A stretch of 64,000 nt of DNA from Pseudomonas sp. 30_B (GCF_017491605.1 NZ_JAFGYY010000008.1:178090-242089); one strand, 5' to 3'. Positions 49,175-57,804 are shown, counted from the first letter of the stretch. Notes: a model not told the origin generated them from the letters alone. Program-made: numbers and translations.

Positions 49175-49519
49175 ATGAAAATCCGCGATCTGGTACGCCA
49201 TTGGGAACAGAACGCCAGGGGGCGCATGACCAAGCATCACTACAGCATTCCGCTGGACGTGGAGACCGCCGCGCGGCTGGCGGCTTTGCACGACATGTAC
49301 CCCAAGCGCAGCGCCGAGGAGCTCCTGGGGGAACTGGTCGGTTCGGCGCTGGAGGAGCTGGAGGCGAGCTTCCCCTATGTGAAGGGACAGAAGGTGGTGG
49401 CGCAGGACGAACAGGGTGATCCGATCTACGAGGACATCGGCCCGACACCGCGCTTCCTGCAGCTGTCGCGCAAGTACCTGCATGAACTGACGGCGGCTGA
49501 GGAGTCGAACCACTCCTGA
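49175..49519 (+). CDS. Conserved hypothetical, ribbon-helix-helix-like (114 aa)
   Basis: 114 aa, divergent from ppc. Residues about 21-60 (HHYSIPLDVETAARLAALHD then MYPKRSAEELLGELVGSALE) have the beta strand plus two helices pattern of RHH/MetJ-Arc DNA-binding domains; that is my inference. The C-terminal half (KVVAQDEQGDPIYEDIGPTP) is acidic and of unknown role. Ribosome site AGAGGTGAAC before ATG 49175. A strong terminator follows. It might regulate ppc or itself, since their starts face away from each other across 209 bases. Confidence 0.75.
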   Translation: MKIRDLVRHWEQNARGRMTKHHYSIPLDVETAARLAALHDMYPKRSAEELLGELVGSALEELEASFPYVKGQKVVAQDEQGDPIYEDIGPTPRFLQLSRKYLHELTAAEESNHS

Positions 49520-49527
49520 ACGAAAGC

Positions 49528-49547
49528 GCCCCGGCAATCGCCGGGGC
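49528..49547 (+). terminator. Terminator after the 114-aa gene
   Basis: GCCCCGGC-AATC-GCCGGGGC, a perfect 8-bp stem, then ACTTTGCTTT. Confidence 0.75.
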
Positions 49548-49561
49548 ACTTTGCTTTACCT

Positions 49562-49639
49562 GTAGGAGCAAGCTTGCTCGCGAACACACCCAGCGCCGGA
49601 GCAGCCGGACAATCCGTTCGCGAGCAAGCTCGCTCCTAC
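49562..49639. repeat. BIME: two inverted REP elements between the 114-aa gene and cadR
   Basis: GTAGGAGCAAGCTTGCTCGC and its mirror GCGAGCAAGCTCGCTCCTAC with 38 bases between; located between convergent genes. Confidence 0.85.
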
Positions 49640-49654
49640 GAAAAGCCCGCAGCC

Positions 49655-50122
49655 TCAATGCCGGCCGTGGACGCCGGGCACATGCAGGTGCCCCGCCTCC
49701 GCGCAGGCCTCCGGAATCACCGACGGCTCCGCCGGCTGCTCCAGCTCGCGCAGGATGCCGCAATCCTCGCTGTTGCCCTCGCCGCTGCAACGCGCACGCA
49801 GGTCGCGCAATTGCTGGCTGAGCGACTGCAGCTCGGCGATCCGTACCTCGACGTGGTGCAAATGCTCGTCGATCAGCCGGTTGGCGGTGCCACAGTCGGA
49901 TTCGGGGCGATCGCGCAGGCCCAGCAGGATGCGGATTTCCTCCTGGGTCATGTCCAACGAACGGCAATGGCGGATGAACGACAGTCGCTCCACGTGGATG
50001 GCGTCGTACTGCCGGTAGTTGCCCTCGCTGCGCGACGGCTCCGGCAGCAGGCCCTCGCGCTCGTAGTAGCGGATGGTCTCCACCGGGCAACCGGTCAGCT
50101 TCGCCAGTTCACCGATCTTCAT
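49655..50122 (-). CDS. cadR: CadR, MerR-family cadmium/zinc/lead-responsive activator
   Basis: Metal-sensing activator of the adjacent P-type ATPase; 155 aa. MerR helix-turn-helix at residues 1-40 (MKIGELAKLTGCPVETIRYY). Metal Cys residues are at 77 (ESDCGTAN), 112 (RCSGEG) and 121 (EDCGIL). The C-terminal His tail (HLHVPGVHGRH) is the second metal site typical of CadR. The start is ATG 50122, six bases after AGGAGG; the frame's extra upstream codons start with TTG. Divergent from cadA with the operator between. Confidence 0.93.
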   Translation of the reverse strand: MKIGELAKLTGCPVETIRYYEREGLLPEPSRSEGNYRQYDAIHVERLSFIRHCRSLDMTQEEIRILLGLRDRPESDCGTANRLIDEHLHHVEVRIAELQSLSQQLRDLRARCSGEGNSEDCGILRELEQPAEPSVIPEACAEAGHLHVPGVHGRH

Positions 50123-50147
50123 CTTCAACCTCCTGGGTAAAGACGGC

Positions 50148-50178
50148 TTGACTCTGTAGTTACTACAGGGTGTGCAAT
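50148..50178 (+). promoter_or_regulatory. cadA promoter with 19-bp spacer and CadR operator
   Basis: TTGACT (50148-50153), a 19-base spacer, TGCAAT (50173-50178). The spacer holds the perfect dyad CTGTAG-TTA-CTACAG (50154-50168). An over-long spacer with a centred dyad is the hallmark of MerR-type promoters, where the activator untwists DNA to align -35 and -10. Confidence 0.9.
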
Positions 50179-50210
50179 CGGCAGCAACTCGTCAAACAGG
50201 AACGGACGAC

Positions 50211-52574
50211 ATGACTGCCAATCGCCAGGGTCCAATCATCCACGGCCCCGTCCAGGATCAGGAACACAGCGATGCCACGGCGTGCTGCGGCTGCGACAAG
50301 GGCTCGCTGCTCCGCGCGCCAGCGGCCGAACCTGCCGCTCACAACCACGGCCATGCCCACGATCACGATCACGATCACGATCACGATCACGATCACACCC
50401 ATGATCATGGCGGGGATCACAGCGCACGCGCCGAAAGCGCCGCCACTGCCGCGACCGGTTCGGCCAGCGGCGAACTGCGCTGGACCAGCCTGCGTATCGA
50501 AGCCATGGACTGCCCTACCGAAGAACGCCTGCTGCGCGACGCCCTCGGCCGCGTGTCGGCGGTGGAAGACCTCGACTTCAACCTGATGCAGCGCCTGCTG
50601 CGGGTACAGCACCGCTTCGACAGCATCGAGCCGCTGCAGAAACTGGTGGCGTCCCTCGGCATGCAGGCCGAGCCGCTGGACGACAACGCCCCGACCGCCG
50701 CGCCTGCCGCCAGGCAGAAGCCCTGGTGGCCGCTGGCGCTGGCCGGCGTCGCGGCAGCCGCATCGGAATGCTTCGAATGGTTCGCCATCGGCCCACAGTG
50801 GCTGGTGGCGGCGCTGGCCGTCGCGACCATCCTCGGCGCCGGCCTGCCGACCTACCGCAAGGGCTGGATCGCGCTGAAGAACCGCAACCTCAATATCAAC
50901 GCCCTGATGAGCATCGCCGTGACCGGCGCCATGCTGATCGGCCAGTGGCCAGAAGCGGCGATGGTCGCCGTGCTGTTCGCCATCGCCGAGCTGATCGAGG
51001 CGAAATCCCTGGAGCGTGCGCGCAATGCCATCCGCGGCTTGCTGCAACTGGCGCCGGAGCAGGCCACCGTGCAGGTGGACGGTGAATGGCGCGAAGTGCC
51101 AGCCAAGTCGGTGGCGCTGAACGCCCGCGTCCGCGTGCGCCCCGGCGAGCGCATCGCCCTGGACGGTGAAGTGCTCGACGGTCGCTCCAGCGTCAACCAG
51201 GCGCCCATCACCGGCGAGAGCCTGCCGGTGGAGAAACAGGCCGGTGACACCCTGTTCGCCGGCACCATCAACGGCGAGAGCGCGCTGGAATACCGCGTCA
51301 CCCGCGTCGCCGACGACAGCACCCTGGCGCGGATCATCCACGCCGTGGAAGAAGCCCAGGGTTCGCGCGCGCCGACCCAGCGTTTCGTCGATCAGTTCTC
51401 GCGCATCTACACCCCGGTGGTGTTCCTCATCGCCATCGCCACCGCCCTGCTGCCGCCGCTGTTCTTCGGCGGTGCCTGGCTGGACTGGGTGTACCGCGCC
51501 CTGGTGCTGCTGGTGATCGCCTGCCCCTGCGCCCTGGTGATCTCCACCCCGGTGACCATCGTCAGCGGCCTTTCGGCGGCGGCACGCCTGGGCATCCTGA
51601 TCAAGGGCGGGGTGTTCCTCGAACTGGGCCGCTCGCTGGACTGGATCGCTCTGGACAAGACCGGCACCCTGACCGAAGGCCGCCCGCGCCAGACCGACTA
51701 CACGGCGCTGCGCGAACTGGCCGGGGCCGATGTGCGCGTCCTGGCCGCCAGCCTGGCCGCACGCTCGGACCATCCGGTGTCACAGGCCGTGGCCCGTGCC
51801 GCCGAAGCGGACAACCTTGCGCTCTACGGCGTCGGCGAGCTGACCGCCCTGCCCGGCCGTGGCGTGAAGGGCGAGATCGCCGGGCGTACCTATCACCTGG
51901 GCAACCACCGCCTGGTGGAAGAACTGGAGCTGTGCTCGAAGGAACTGGAAGCCCACCTCGACGCCCTCGAACAGCAGGGCAAGACGGTGATCGTGCTGCT
52001 CGATGCCGAAGGTCCGCTGGCGCTGTTCGCGGTCGCCGATGCGGTCAAGGAAACCAGCCGCGAGGCGGTGGCGCAGCTGCACGAACTGGGCGTGAAGACC
52101 CTGATGCTCACCGGCGACAACCCGCACACCGCCGCCGCCATCGGCGCCCAGGTGGGCATCGATGCGGCGCAGGGCAACCTGCTGCCGGAGGACAAGCTCA
52201 ACGAAGTGAAACAGCGCCAGGAAGGCGGCCGTCGCGTCGGCATGGTCGGCGACGGCATCAACGACGCCCCCGCCCTGGCCCGTGCCGACATCGGCTTCGC
52301 CATGGGCGCGGCCGGCACCGACACCGCCATCGAAACCGCTGGCGTGGCGCTGATGGATGACGACCTGCGCAAGCTGCCGTCCTTCATTCGCCTGTCGCGC
52401 CAGACCCATCGGGTGCTGATCCAGAACATCAGCCTGGCGCTGGGGATCAAGGCGGTATTCCTGGCGCTGACCCTGGTCGGCGAAGGCACCCTGTGGATGG
52501 CGGTGTTCGCCGATATGGGCGCCAGCCTGCTGGTGGTGTTCAACGGATTGCGGTTGTTGCGTTACCGGGGCTGA
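50211..52574 (+). CDS. cadA: Heavy-metal P1B-type ATPase (Cd2+/Zn2+/Pb2+ exporter)
   Basis: Pumps divalent soft metals out of the cytoplasm; 787 aa. A His/Asp-rich N terminus (HDHDHDHDHDHDHTHDHGGDH, residues about 49-70) is followed by a heavy-metal-associated domain with a single Cys (EAMDCPTEERLL). Membrane segments follow; the CPC motif is in VIACPCALVIS, phosphorylation site DKTGTLTEG, ser/his loop SDHPVSQAV, hinge GDGINDAPAL. The start is ATG 50211 (AGGAACG upstream). Controlled by CadR through the promoter at 50148. Confidence 0.94.
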   Translation: MTANRQGPIIHGPVQDQEHSDATACCGCDKGSLLRAPAAEPAAHNHGHAHDHDHDHDHDHDHTHDHGGDHSARAESAATAATGSASGELRWTSLRIEAMDCPTEERLLRDALGRVSAVEDLDFNLMQRLLRVQHRFDSIEPLQKLVASLGMQAEPLDDNAPTAAPAARQKPWWPLALAGVAAAASECFEWFAIGPQWLVAALAVATILGAGLPTYRKGWIALKNRNLNINALMSIAVTGAMLIGQWPEAAMVAVLFAIAELIEAKSLERARNAIRGLLQLAPEQATVQVDGEWREVPAKSVALNARVRVRPGERIALDGEVLDGRSSVNQAPITGESLPVEKQAGDTLFAGTINGESALEYRVTRVADDSTLARIIHAVEEAQGSRAPTQRFVDQFSRIYTPVVFLIAIATALLPPLFFGGAWLDWVYRALVLLVIACPCALVISTPVTIVSGLSAAARLGILIKGGVFLELGRSLDWIALDKTGTLTEGRPRQTDYTALRELAGADVRVLAASLAARSDHPVSQAVARAAEADNLALYGVGELTALPGRGVKGEIAGRTYHLGNHRLVEELELCSKELEAHLDALEQQGKTVIVLLDAEGPLALFAVADAVKETSREAVAQLHELGVKTLMLTGDNPHTAAAIGAQVGIDAAQGNLLPEDKLNEVKQRQEGGRRVGMVGDGINDAPALARADIGFAMGAAGTDTAIETAGVALMDDDLRKLPSFIRLSRQTHRVLIQNISLALGIKAVFLALTLVGEGTLWMAVFADMGASLLVVFNGLRLLRYRG
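50361..50396 (+). repeat. Six perfect GATCAC hexamer repeats inside cadA
   Basis: Six tandem copies of GATCAC (36 bp) encode part of the His-Asp metal-binding run. Perfect in-frame 6-bp repeats can gain or lose units by slippage without breaking the frame, changing the number of histidines. Confidence 0.95.
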
Positions 52575-52586
52575 CGCCCTGCCCTT

Positions 52587-52660
52587 GTAGGAGCGAGCTT
52601 GCTCGCGAACCTGCCTGACGCCGGCCTTGCCGGCGGATCGCGGAGAAGCTCCGCTCCTAC
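52587..52660. repeat. BIME after cadA
   Basis: GTAGGAGCGAGCTTGCTCGC at the left and GCGGAGAAGCTCCGCTCCTAC-type mirror at the right, 13 bases after the cadA stop. Confidence 0.8.
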
Positions 52661-52683
52661 GAAGGCCGCAGCGGATTCAACCT

Positions 52684-52708
52684 GTAGGAGCGGACTCCGT
52701 CCGCGATG
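52684..52708. repeat. Single REP element
   Basis: GTAGGAGCGGACTCCGTCCG followed by CGATG; same sequence as at 21777 and (degenerate start) 53131. Confidence 0.75.
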
Positions 52709-53000
52709 CTTTTTGTTTGGGTTTTCAGCGCCGCTTCGGCGTGCTCGGATGTCTTCTGTTTCGCCCCCTCGGGCGAGTTACTTCTTCCAAACGCCGAAGA
52801 AGTAACCAAGAAGGCTTGCCCCTACATCCGGGTCCCGCTTCGCGGGACTTCCCTCGCTCCATCGAAGTTTCAGGGGCACGCGTCGATGGGCCATCCATGG
52901 CCCAACGACGCTCTCGCGGCATCCATGCCGCTCAACCCCTGAAACTCCGATTCCACTCGGCCTCCTGAAGGGGCGCTCCGGCGTGTACGGATATTTCTTT
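52709..53000. repeat. Multi-hairpin non-coding block (probable dispersed Pseudomonas element)
   Basis: Four nested or serial perfect inverted repeats: TTACTTCTTC/GAAGAAGTAA (52778-52805), GTCCCGC/GCGGGAC (52832-52848), AGTTTCAGGGG/CCCCTGAAACT (52866-52946), and inside that TGGGCCAT-CC-ATGGCCCA (52887-52904). Short ORFs across it have no coding bias. I recall closely similar text in intergenic regions of other pseudomonads; this is the only copy in the window. The rest of 52575-53266 is REP and family 2 sequence with no gene. Confidence 0.6.
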
Positions 53001-53130
53001 GGAAGTCTTTAGAGCCAGAGCCATGCGGTGCATGTGCTCTCGTAGGAGAGACGGGGGCGCCTAGCCCTTGTCCGCGAAATCCCTCGCGGATGAATCCATT
53101 TTCACCGGGAACACCGGTGCTTTGCGCCTG

Positions 53131-53155
53131 CATAGGAGCGGACTCCGTCCGCGAT
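53131..53155. repeat. Single REP element with degenerate first bases
   Basis: CATAGGAGCGGACTCCGTCC then GCGAT; lies just before family 2 copy 3. Confidence 0.65.
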
Positions 53156-53168
53156 GCTCTTGCTTTTC

Positions 53169-53233
53169 GTAGGGCGAATAACGCGCAGCGTTATCCGCCG
53201 CGATGGGTATCGCTGCGCTCCACGCCATCCTAC
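53169..53233. repeat. GTAGGGCG dispersed repeat, family 2, short copy 3
   Basis: GTAGGGCGAATAACGCGCAG then CGTTATCCGCC forms an 11-of-12 bp stem like the right stem of copies 1 and 2. A second arm (GGTATCGCTGCGCTCCACG...CATCCTAC) closes the element. Only 65 bp long, 34 bases before the macrodomain gene's stop. Confidence 0.7.
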
Positions 53234-53266
53234 GTTCGAGGCCGTCGGTGACGGCAATGGCAGCCC

Positions 53267-53776
53267 TCAGCCCAGAAGCCGCCGGTACAACTCCGCCATC
53301 TCACCCGAGAACGCCACCAGCACCAGTTCCCTCAACGAACTGCCCTGCCCGCGCGGGCGCCGCAATTCATCGACGGCGATCTGCGCCGCCGCTTCGGCAG
53401 GGTAACCATAGATACCGGTGCTGATCGCCGGAAAGGCGATGCTGGCGAGGTTCTTCTCCTCGGCCAATTGCAGGCTGTTGCGGTAGCACTGGGCGAGCAA
53501 CTCCGGCTCGCCATGCCCGCCGCCACGCCAGACCGGCCCGACGGTGTGGATGACGTAACGCGCCGGCAGGCGGAAGCCGGGGGTGATCTTCGCCTCGCCG
53601 GTCCCGCAGCCACCCAGCGGGCGGCAGGCGGCGAGCAGTTCCGGGCCGGCGGCCCGGTGGATGGCGCCGTCGACACCACCGCCGCCCAGCAGCGAGCTGT
53701 TGGCGGCGTTGACGATGGCATCGAGGTCGAGTCGGGTGATGTCGCCCTGCCAGACGCGGATTTCGGGGTGGCTCAT
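53267..53776 (-). CDS. Macrodomain protein, O-acetyl-ADP-ribose deacetylase-like (YmdB type)
   Basis: Probably removes acetyl or ADP-ribosyl groups from ADP-ribose derivatives; 169 aa, a lone macrodomain. Motifs: [20 protein letters not shown] (Asp and Asn of the ADP-ribose site), [17 protein letters not shown], and [12 protein letters not shown]. Last gene of a minus-strand operon with a 39-base gap from the small membrane protein gene. Confidence 0.93.
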   Translation of the reverse strand: MSHPEIRVWQGDITRLDLDAIVNAANSSLLGGGGVDGAIHRAAGPELLAACRPLGGCGTGEAKITPGFRLPARYVIHTVGPVWRGGGHGEPELLAQCYRNSLQLAEEKNLASIAFPAISTGIYGYPAEAAAQIAVDELRRPRGQGSSLRELVLVAFSGEMAELYRRLLG

Positions 53777-53815
53777 GCTGCTTCCTCCCTTGTCGGCGGC
53801 GTCAGGGCTGCCCCA

Positions 53816-54139
53816 TCACTTCACTTGCTGGGGAGTCTCCTGACCCATGCAGCGTACGGCACGCTTGCGGCCGTCGACCAGCACGCCGGTCAGGCCCTTC
53901 TGGGTCATGTCGAACATCACCAGCACGCCGTCGATGCACTGCGCCTGCTGGTCGGCCGGCTCCAGAGACAGCTTGGTGTCCTGGCCCGGGATGCTCTTGA
54001 GCATGGTGAACTGGCTCAGCTCCAGCGCATCCTCGGGTTTGGCGAAGTGCAGGTAACCGTAGTACCAGAGCGTGCCGATCGACACGAAGATGGTGGCAAT
54101 GACGGTGAGGATGTACGAGATCGGATTGCGGTCGTTCAT
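53816..54139 (-). CDS. Small single-pass membrane protein (107 aa)
   Basis: No named family. One N-terminal hydrophobic helix at residues about 7-28 (ISYILTVIATIFVSIGTLWY) probably anchors it in the inner membrane. The rest is periplasmic with two Cys (AQCIDG and VRCMGQ) that could pair. Start ATG overlaps the hydrolase stop in ATGA, so it belongs to the same operon. Confidence 0.8.
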   Translation of the reverse strand: MNDRNPISYILTVIATIFVSIGTLWYYGYLHFAKPEDALELSQFTMLKSIPGQDTKLSLEPADQQAQCIDGVLVMFDMTQKGLTGVLVDGRKRAVRCMGQETPQQVK

Positions 54140-55059
54140 GGCTTGCCTTGTTCTGTGGAGCCCGACTTGACGGGGTCCGGCGTTGACGAGTTCGGGACTT
54201 CGGCCAGCCGGCGCAATCCGGTGAAGTGCTGCGGGTCGTCGAGGAAGCGCAGCATCACTTCGCGCCAGACCGGTTCGCCGAAGGTTTCCACGTGGTTGCC
54301 GCGGGTCAGCTGGAAGACTTTCGGCGGCGGCGCGGCCTTGTAGAGGGCCAGGCCGTTGTCCAGGGGCACAATGGTATCGTCGATGCTGTGGAAGAACAGC
54401 ACGGGTGCGCCAGAAAGTCGCGGGATCGAACGAATCGCACTGTCACCGTCGGGCACCACCCAGGACAGCGGCACCTGCAGCGGCCAGGTCAGCCAGGAGT
54501 TGCCCAGGGTGTAGCGCGCCACGCCGCGGTAGCTGGCCGGCACGCCGTCGAGCACCACCGCGTGCAATTGCTTCTGCCGCTCCGGGTGCATGCCCAGGTA
54601 GTGCACCGCCATGGCGCCGCCCAGGCTCTGGCCGAGCAGGGTCAGCGGCTTGCCCTGCACCTCCGGCGCCTTGTCCAGCCAGGCGAAGGCGGCGTCGATG
54701 TCCTGGTAGATCGCCGGCAGGCTGGGCGAGCCCTCGGAGTGGCCATAGCCTCGATAGTCGACCATCAGCACCTGGTAGCCCTGCTCCGGCAGCCAATAGG
54801 TGCCGCCCAGGTGCCAGGCCATATTGCCGCCGTTGCCGTGCAACTGCAGCACGGTGCCCTTGACCGGTACGCCGGCCTTGGCCGGCAGCCACCAGCCGGC
54901 GAGCTTCACGCCGTCGGCGGTGGTCAGGGTGATGTCACGGTACTCCAGCTTGGCCCGCGTGGGGGTGATGGCGACGTCGTCGCTGGGGTAGAACAGCAGG
55001 GAACTGCAGCCGGCCAGCAAGGCCAGGCAGGCGACGAGAGCGAGACGCACGGCGATCAT
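54136..55059 (-). CDS. Alpha/beta-hydrolase lipoprotein
   Basis: 307 aa. Lipoprotein signal with lipobox LLAGC (Cys18), so membrane-anchored. Hydrolase fold: oxyanion region QLHGNGGNM, nucleophile Ser in [14 protein letters not shown], acid Asp in [13 protein letters not shown], catalytic His in [11 protein letters not shown]. Resembles the BEM46/FrsA-like YqiA group of serine hydrolases; substrate unknown. Its start and stop both overlap neighbouring genes by four bases (ATGA), marking a tight operon. Confidence 0.9.
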   Translation of the reverse strand: MIAVRLALVACLALLAGCSSLLFYPSDDVAITPTRAKLEYRDITLTTADGVKLAGWWLPAKAGVPVKGTVLQLHGNGGNMAWHLGGTYWLPEQGYQVLMVDYRGYGHSEGSPSLPAIYQDIDAAFAWLDKAPEVQGKPLTLLGQSLGGAMAVHYLGMHPERQKQLHAVVLDGVPASYRGVARYTLGNSWLTWPLQVPLSWVVPDGDSAIRSIPRLSGAPVLFFHSIDDTIVPLDNGLALYKAAPPPKVFQLTRGNHVETFGEPVWREVMLRFLDDPQHFTGLRRLAEVPNSSTPDPVKSGSTEQGKP

Positions 55060-55802
55060 TCGGGGTTGGTCCTTACCTCTTCACGGGCACGGTAGGTGGC
55101 GTCGTAAATGCGTTCGGCCAGCCGCGAGAACGGCAGGCTCTGCAGCCAGACGGTACCGGTGCCCTTGAGGGTGGTCAGCAGCAGTCCCTCGCCGCCGAAC
55201 AGCATGCTTTTCAGGCCACCGGCCAGTTGCACGTCGTAGTCGATGTCATCGGTGAAGGCCACCAGGCAGCCGGTGTCCACCCGCAGCGTCTCGTCCTTCA
55301 GTTCACGGCGGATCACCGTGCCGCCAGCATGGACGAAGACCAGCCCGTCGCCCTCAAGCTTCTGCAGGATGAAACCTTCGCCACCGAAGAAGCCTGCGCC
55401 CAGGCGCTTGGCGAAGGCGATGCCGACCCTGGTGCCATACGCCGCGCAGAGGAAGGAGTCCTTCTGGCAGATCAGTGTGCCGCCCACCTCGCCCAGGCGC
55501 ACCGGTACCACGCTGCCGGGGTACGGCGCGGCGAAGGCCACGTGCTGCTTGACCTGCGTCTCGTTGGTGAAGTGGGTCATGAACACCGACTCGCCGCTGA
55601 ACTTGCGCTTGCCGGCGCTCCACAGCTTGCCCAGCAGGCTGGTGTCCGAGCCGTCGCCCATGCGCGCGGCGAAGTGGATGCCGCCGGTCATGTAGTTCAT
55701 TGCGCCGGCTTCGGCGATCACCGTTTCGCCGGGGTCCAGCTCGATCTCCACGCTCTGCATGGATTCGCCGAAGATGCGGTAGTCGAGGTCATGGCTGGGC
55801 AT
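55056..55802 (-). CDS. AIM24/TIGR00266 family protein
   Basis: 248 aa, beta-rich family related to mitochondrial AIM24 and the tryptophan-RNA-binding attenuator-like fold. Segments: [61 protein letters not shown] and [19 protein letters not shown]. Function unknown. The start is ATG 55802 (GGAGAGCCCGCT upstream). It follows the QEGLA gene after 47 bases and overlaps the hydrolase gene. Confidence 0.88.
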   Translation of the reverse strand: MPSHDLDYRIFGESMQSVEIELDPGETVIAEAGAMNYMTGGIHFAARMGDGSDTSLLGKLWSAGKRKFSGESVFMTHFTNETQVKQHVAFAAPYPGSVVPVRLGEVGGTLICQKDSFLCAAYGTRVGIAFAKRLGAGFFGGEGFILQKLEGDGLVFVHAGGTVIRRELKDETLRVDTGCLVAFTDDIDYDVQLAGGLKSMLFGGEGLLLTTLKGTGTVWLQSLPFSRLAERIYDATYRAREEVRTNPE

Positions 55803-55849
55803 AGCGGGCTCTCCTGGCCACCCGTGCGAATCCGTGCGGGCGGCGCCGT

Positions 55850-57154
55850 TCAGAGGATGTTGGCGTAGTCCGCCTCGATGCGGTCGAGGCTGAGGTGGTT
55901 GAGGAAGTTGGAGAAGCACATCCAGGCCGACAGCGCGTTGAGGTCGCGGAACTGCGGCGGCAGGTACTTGGGCGGCACCACCAGGCCCTCGTCCACCAAC
56001 TGGCGCAGCGTACGCATGTCCTCCAGGGTGGCCTTGCCGCAGAACAGCAACGGGATCTGCTCCAGCTTGCCCTTGCGCACGGCGAGCTGGATGTAGTTGT
56101 AGATCAGGATGAAGCCCTTCAGGTACGACAGGTCCTTGGTGAACGGCAGGCCCTCGGGCGTCGAGCCACGGAACACCCGGCTGGAGTTCTGGTAGCTGCT
56201 GTCCATGCTGTAGCCCTGCTCGCGGTAGAAGTGGAATACCTCGAGGAAGTCCGCGCCCTCCTCCGCCATGTGGATGGCGCGGGTGCGGTTGGTGAGCTTG
56301 CGCAGGCGCGTCGGGTAGGAGGCGAAGGCGATCACTTCCATCAGGATCGCCAGCCCTTCCTGGGTCACGGTGGAGGACGGCGGGCCCTTGGCGAGGAAGG
56401 TGCAGATCGGCTGGTTGAGCCCGTTCAGGGTGGTGCCGACATGCACCAGGCCTTCGTGGACTTCCAGCGCGCGCACATCGCGCTCGTTGAACAACGCGTC
56501 AGCGCGCACCTTGATGTAGTCGGCGCCGGCCGCCGCATCGGCGACGATACCGTCGGACTCGAAGACACGGATGGTGTCCTGGCCGGCGTCGAACACCTTG
56601 TTCAGGCGCTCCTGCAGCATCGCCACCACTTCCGTGGCGGTGAGCGTCTTGGGTTCGTCCTTGAGGTCGCCGCGGTCGGCGATGTTGTTCAGGTAGTCCG
56701 AGAGCATCAGGCCGAGGTCGGCCAGGGTCGGGTCGCCGGCGTGGAAGGCGTCGGAGGCCGAGCCGTAGAGCTCCTGGGAGATCAGCCCGAAGTCCTGGGT
56801 GCCGCGCGCTTCGAGCATGCGGATCACCATGCGGTATTCCTTGCACATGCGCCGCATGATCTGCCCGACCGGGTTGAACTGCCCCAGGTGGCGGGTGATG
56901 TCACGCTCGATGTTCTGAAATTCCTGCTTCTTGGCGCTGGCATCGAAGGCCAGCGGGCGTCCGTCGTAGTAGCTGCGGTCGACCTTGGGCGCATGCTTGC
57001 CGCGCCCCTTGAGGAAGTCGTCGCGGATCGCATCGTCCCACTTGATGGCGTCGAGCACGCGGATCGGCGTCTGCGCCTCGACGATGCGGTCGGACAGGCC
57101 GCGGATGATCTGTTGGTATTCGGTGGGCGAGGTCTGCTTGCGGCGCGGCGTCAT
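55850..57154 (-). CDS. QEGLA-motif (DUF1704) putative metallopeptidase
   Basis: 434 aa, annotated in many genomes as flavohemoglobin expression-modulating QEGLA protein. HEGLVH at residues 233-238 fits an HExxxH zinc motif, and TQEGLA (264-269) supplies a third acidic ligand, the arrangement known for the eukaryotic tyrosine carboxypeptidase MATCAP in the same family. The N-terminal 200 residues are helical. No signal peptide, so cytoplasmic. Its start overlaps the lipoprotein stop in ATGA. Peptidase activity is inferred, not shown. Confidence 0.88.
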   Translation of the reverse strand: MTPRRKQTSPTEYQQIIRGLSDRIVEAQTPIRVLDAIKWDDAIRDDFLKGRGKHAPKVDRSYYDGRPLAFDASAKKQEFQNIERDITRHLGQFNPVGQIMRRMCKEYRMVIRMLEARGTQDFGLISQELYGSASDAFHAGDPTLADLGLMLSDYLNNIADRGDLKDEPKTLTATEVVAMLQERLNKVFDAGQDTIRVFESDGIVADAAAGADYIKVRADALFNERDVRALEVHEGLVHVGTTLNGLNQPICTFLAKGPPSSTVTQEGLAILMEVIAFASYPTRLRKLTNRTRAIHMAEEGADFLEVFHFYREQGYSMDSSYQNSSRVFRGSTPEGLPFTKDLSYLKGFILIYNYIQLAVRKGKLEQIPLLFCGKATLEDMRTLRQLVDEGLVVPPKYLPPQFRDLNALSAWMCFSNFLNHLSLDRIEADYANIL

Positions 57155-57714
57155 TGCCGTTCTCCCGGAGTCACGCGCGAGTAGCGCAGGGCTTCGACGA
57201 ACACGTCCGAGTTGGCCGGGTCGTTCAGGTAGGCGATCACCTTGGGCAGCGGGCTGGTCACCAGGGCGCCCTCGCCCTGCTCGGTGTCCACCTTCTGCCC
57301 TTGCAGGGCGCCTTCGCCCATGTCCTGCAGGATGTGTTCGACATCCAGGTTATAGATCACCAGTTCATCCTTGTCGGTGATCTCGAAGCCGGCCAGGGCG
57401 AAGTTGCCGCCCATGCTCTTGGGCAATCCGGCGGAGAGATACCAGCGCTTGCCGTGGTGGGCGACGGTGAAGCCGAAGTCCTCGACGCTCTCGGTGTTGT
57501 CCTTGCTGTCGAGGTAACTGATCGCGCGATAGACGTTGGAGCCGGAACGGGTGACCTCGAGGAACTGTTCCTCGCCGTACTCGTTCACCCGCGACCACTG
57601 GCCCAGCAGATGGGCCGGAGCGGCCTCGTTGGCCGGAATCGGGTCCTTGAACGTCACCAGACAGCCACTGAGCAGGCAGATGCTCAACAGCAGCAGTGCA
57701 CGCCAGACTTTCAT
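57151..57714 (-). CDS. Hypothetical lipoprotein (187 aa), first gene of the operon
   Basis: Signal MKVWRALLLLSICLLSGC with lipobox LSGC (Cys18). The mature part is mixed beta (LGQWSRVNEYGEEQFLEVTR, VAHHGKRWYLSAGLP, DKDELVIYNLDVEHILQDMG). No named family recognised. The start is ATG 57714 with GAGGGCGTG upstream. It overlaps the QEGLA gene by four bases. Being first, it probably follows the operon promoter in 57715-57782. Confidence 0.82.
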   Translation of the reverse strand: MKVWRALLLLSICLLSGCLVTFKDPIPANEAAPAHLLGQWSRVNEYGEEQFLEVTRSGSNVYRAISYLDSKDNTESVEDFGFTVAHHGKRWYLSAGLPKSMGGNFALAGFEITDKDELVIYNLDVEHILQDMGEGALQGQKVDTEQGEGALVTSPLPKVIAYLNDPANSDVFVEALRYSRVTPGERQ

Positions 57715-57782
57715 CACGCCCTCCTTAGGTCCCGCCGCCCTCCACATGCGATGCGGAAAGAGGCCGGGAGTTCCGACACGAA

Positions 57783-57804
57783 AACCCCGCCGGACGGCGG
57801 GGTT
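57783..57804 (-). terminator. Terminator of the TetR-family gene
   Basis: AACCCCGCCG-GA-CGGCGGGGTT, then on the minus strand TTCG after the stem. It separates tetR from the downstream lipoprotein operon. Confidence 0.8.

Noticed and set aside
50361..50396. Tandem repeats as a possible CRISPR
   Set aside because: Six-base perfect tandem units inside the cadA coding frame, with no spacers.
52627..52968. Short ORFs in the gap after cadA
   Set aside because: They lie in repeat sequence with several inverted repeats, lack third-position G/C bias and have no ribosome site.
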